Assembly: GCF_009904055.1 (NCBI RefSeq)
Contig: NZ_WYDP01000010.1
Span: 1 to 64,000, forward strand
Length of the DNA: 64,000 bases
Origin: Rubellimicrobium sp. CFH 75288
GTDB lineage: Bacteria; Pseudomonadota; Alphaproteobacteria; Rhodobacterales; Rhodobacteraceae
Reading direction: 5' to 3'
The translations under genes and the position numbers were made by a program. Shown piece after piece: positions 63,154 through 64,000 of the stretch (position 1 is the stretch's first letter; each line of letters begins with the position of its first letter). The notes under the pieces were generated by a model, which was not told where the DNA came from, did not search any database, and was given only the letters and a program-made list of their open reading frames with translations.

Positions 63154-63936
63154 TCAGCCGCCGCCCCGCAGCAGGGCGAGGATCGGCGCCGCCGCCGGGG
63201 CTGCAGCCCCGCTCTCGCGGCGCAGGAAGAAGAGCCGCATCAGGCGATCCTGGAGCGCGGGATCGCGAAAGTCCGCCGGCGCCTCCGCGCCGAGCGCGGC
63301 TGCGCTCCGGCGGAAGGCAGCCAGCTGGCGGTCCACGTCGAGCGCCCCGAAGGACGGGGGAAAACCGAAGGCCGTGACGAACACCTCCCGCAGGGGAGGC
63401 TCGCTCATCACGCCGTACCATTGCGCATTGGGGCTACCCGCCCGCGCCGCCAGATCCTCCAGCGCGGGGCCGAGATGGACGGCCAGCCGCAGCGCCGGAT
63501 CGCGCGCGCCGGCCGCCTCGGCCAGGACCTGCCGTTCGAACCGCGCCAGGATGCGGTCGGCAAAACCGGGCAGGTCCGTCCGCGCTCCGAGATCGCCAAA
63601 GCCGAACTCGCGCGCGAGCGCCGCATAACGCTTGTCGGCGAGGCGGTTGGCCAGAGACCGCGGATCGAGCGTGCCGCCCTCGAGCACGCGGCGGACGAAG
63701 GCGCGCGCGCCCAGATCGCCGCCCAGTCCGAAAGCCCCGAGCGCCACCTCGAGAAGGCGGGGGTCGGCGACCAGCGCCTCGGCCGTGCGAACCCCGCCGA
63801 TCCGGGCGCGGAAGTGGTCGGCCAGCCGGGACACGGAGGGCGAGGCGGCAACGACCGCCTCCTGCAGGCTGCGCGTGCGCTGCAGGTGGCGCCAGCCGGC
63901 ATAGCCGCCTGTCGGCAGGGCAAGGGAGACCGTCAC
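63154..63936 (-). CDS. DUF1217 family flagellar-cluster protein
   Basis: A 260-residue soluble, mostly helical protein. LADHFRARIGGVRTAEALVADPRLLEVALGAFGL (region about 38-71) and ANRLADKRYAALAREFGFGD are the repeated helical features of DUF1217, which is found beside flbT, flaF and flagellin in Rhodobacterales. Function unknown, possibly a flagellar assembly or export factor. The GTG start at 63936 overlaps the flbT stop (GTGA). Confidence 0.78.
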   Translation of the reverse strand: MTVSLALPTGGYAGWRHLQRTRSLQEAVVAASPSVSRLADHFRARIGGVRTAEALVADPRLLEVALGAFGLGGDLGARAFVRRVLEGGTLDPRSLANRLADKRYAALAREFGFGDLGARTDLPGFADRILARFERQVLAEAAGARDPALRLAVHLGPALEDLAARAGSPNAQWYGVMSEPPLREVFVTAFGFPPSFGALDVDRQLAAFRRSAAALGAEAPADFRDPALQDRLMRLFFLRRESGAAAPAAAPILALLRGGG

Positions 63937-64000
63937 GGCGGCGCACGCCCCGCCAGAAGACGCGCCTCCAGAGGCAGGAGGGCGCGCAGCCGCTTGAGCG
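63933..64000 (-). CDS. flbT: FlbT C-terminal fragment (window edge)
   Basis: Only the last 21 codons and the stop are inside the window; they read LKRLRALLPLEARLLAGRAP plus a final Pro. The LKxLRALLPLE motif is the C-terminal end of FlbT, a post-transcriptional regulator that binds flagellin mRNA in alphaproteobacteria. The stop overlaps the next gene's GTG. The 5' part lies beyond position 64000. Confidence 0.65.
   Translation of the reverse strand, partial: LKRLRALLPLEARLLAGRAPP

Overview
The window is very GC-rich chromosomal DNA of an alphaproteobacterium, most likely a member of the Rhodobacterales (Rhodobacteraceae/Paracoccaceae). Support comes from protein families and gene orders typical of that group: an RpoE-like ECF sigma factor, DUF1674, DUF3775, a DUF3035-type lipoprotein, rsmB-heparinase-purH-lspA, a split mnmC, flbT with a DUF1217 gene, and one compact flagellar supercluster. 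I cannot name the genus. I see no prophage, insertion sequence or CRISPR array. Long antisense open frames are everywhere because of the base composition; they were treated as shadows.

Left part (1-33 kb), housekeeping. The first 370 bases look like the promoter and leader of an rRNA operon that runs leftward out of the window. They are followed by an N-formylglutamate amidohydrolase gene and then tRNA-Val(GAC) with rpmJ. Two exported proteins follow, a triple pre-peptidase C-terminal-domain protein and a caspase-like protein that has lost its catalytic residues. Next come an ECF sigma factor without a neighbouring anti-sigma gene, mutL, a pair of M16 peptidases, and the leftward operon rsmB-heparinase-purH-lspA-lipoprotein-M16-M16. 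After dapB lies a rightward rbfA-glycosidase-truB-mobA run, then the divergent halves of MnmC, an EamA transporter, a 2-hydroxyacid dehydrogenase and three SDR or epimerase genes. The translation-factor locus efp/epmA, with two half-size DMT transporters between, and transaldolase close this part.

Middle part (32-38.5 kb), accessory metabolism and surface glycans. A TauE/SafE permease and a ThuA plus Gfo/Idh oxidoreductase pair lead into a tight rightward run of four genes: an unrecognised 275-residue protein, a TPR plus GT9-like glycosyltransferase, a DUF6165 protein and an FkbM methyltransferase. These genes sit directly before motB.

Right part (38.5-64 kb), flagellum. It contains motB and flgE-flgK-flgL-flgI rightward; fliF-fliH-fliN-fliP leftward; fliL, a small membrane protein, a MotE-like protein, motA, a 658-residue exported unknown, a lytic transglycosylase, flhA, fliR, flhB and a FliJ-like coiled coil rightward; flgB-flgC-fliE-fliQ-flgF-flgG-flgA-flgH plus a second FliL-like gene leftward; fliI rightward; and a DUF1217 gene with the 3' end of flbT leftward. 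Together they give the MS ring, rod, P and L rings, hook, junction proteins, most of the export gate and ATPase, and both stator proteins. FliG, FliM, FlgD, FliK and flagellin are not in the window. Genes inside the operons are translationally coupled through 4-base or larger start/stop overlaps.

A TTAA-N7-TTAA-like motif (CtrA type), exact once and otherwise degenerate, stands 45-50 nt before motB, flgE, fliL, the transglycosylase and fliI, and also serves the divergent fliF and flgB operons. This suggests that one cell-cycle regulator controls the whole cluster.
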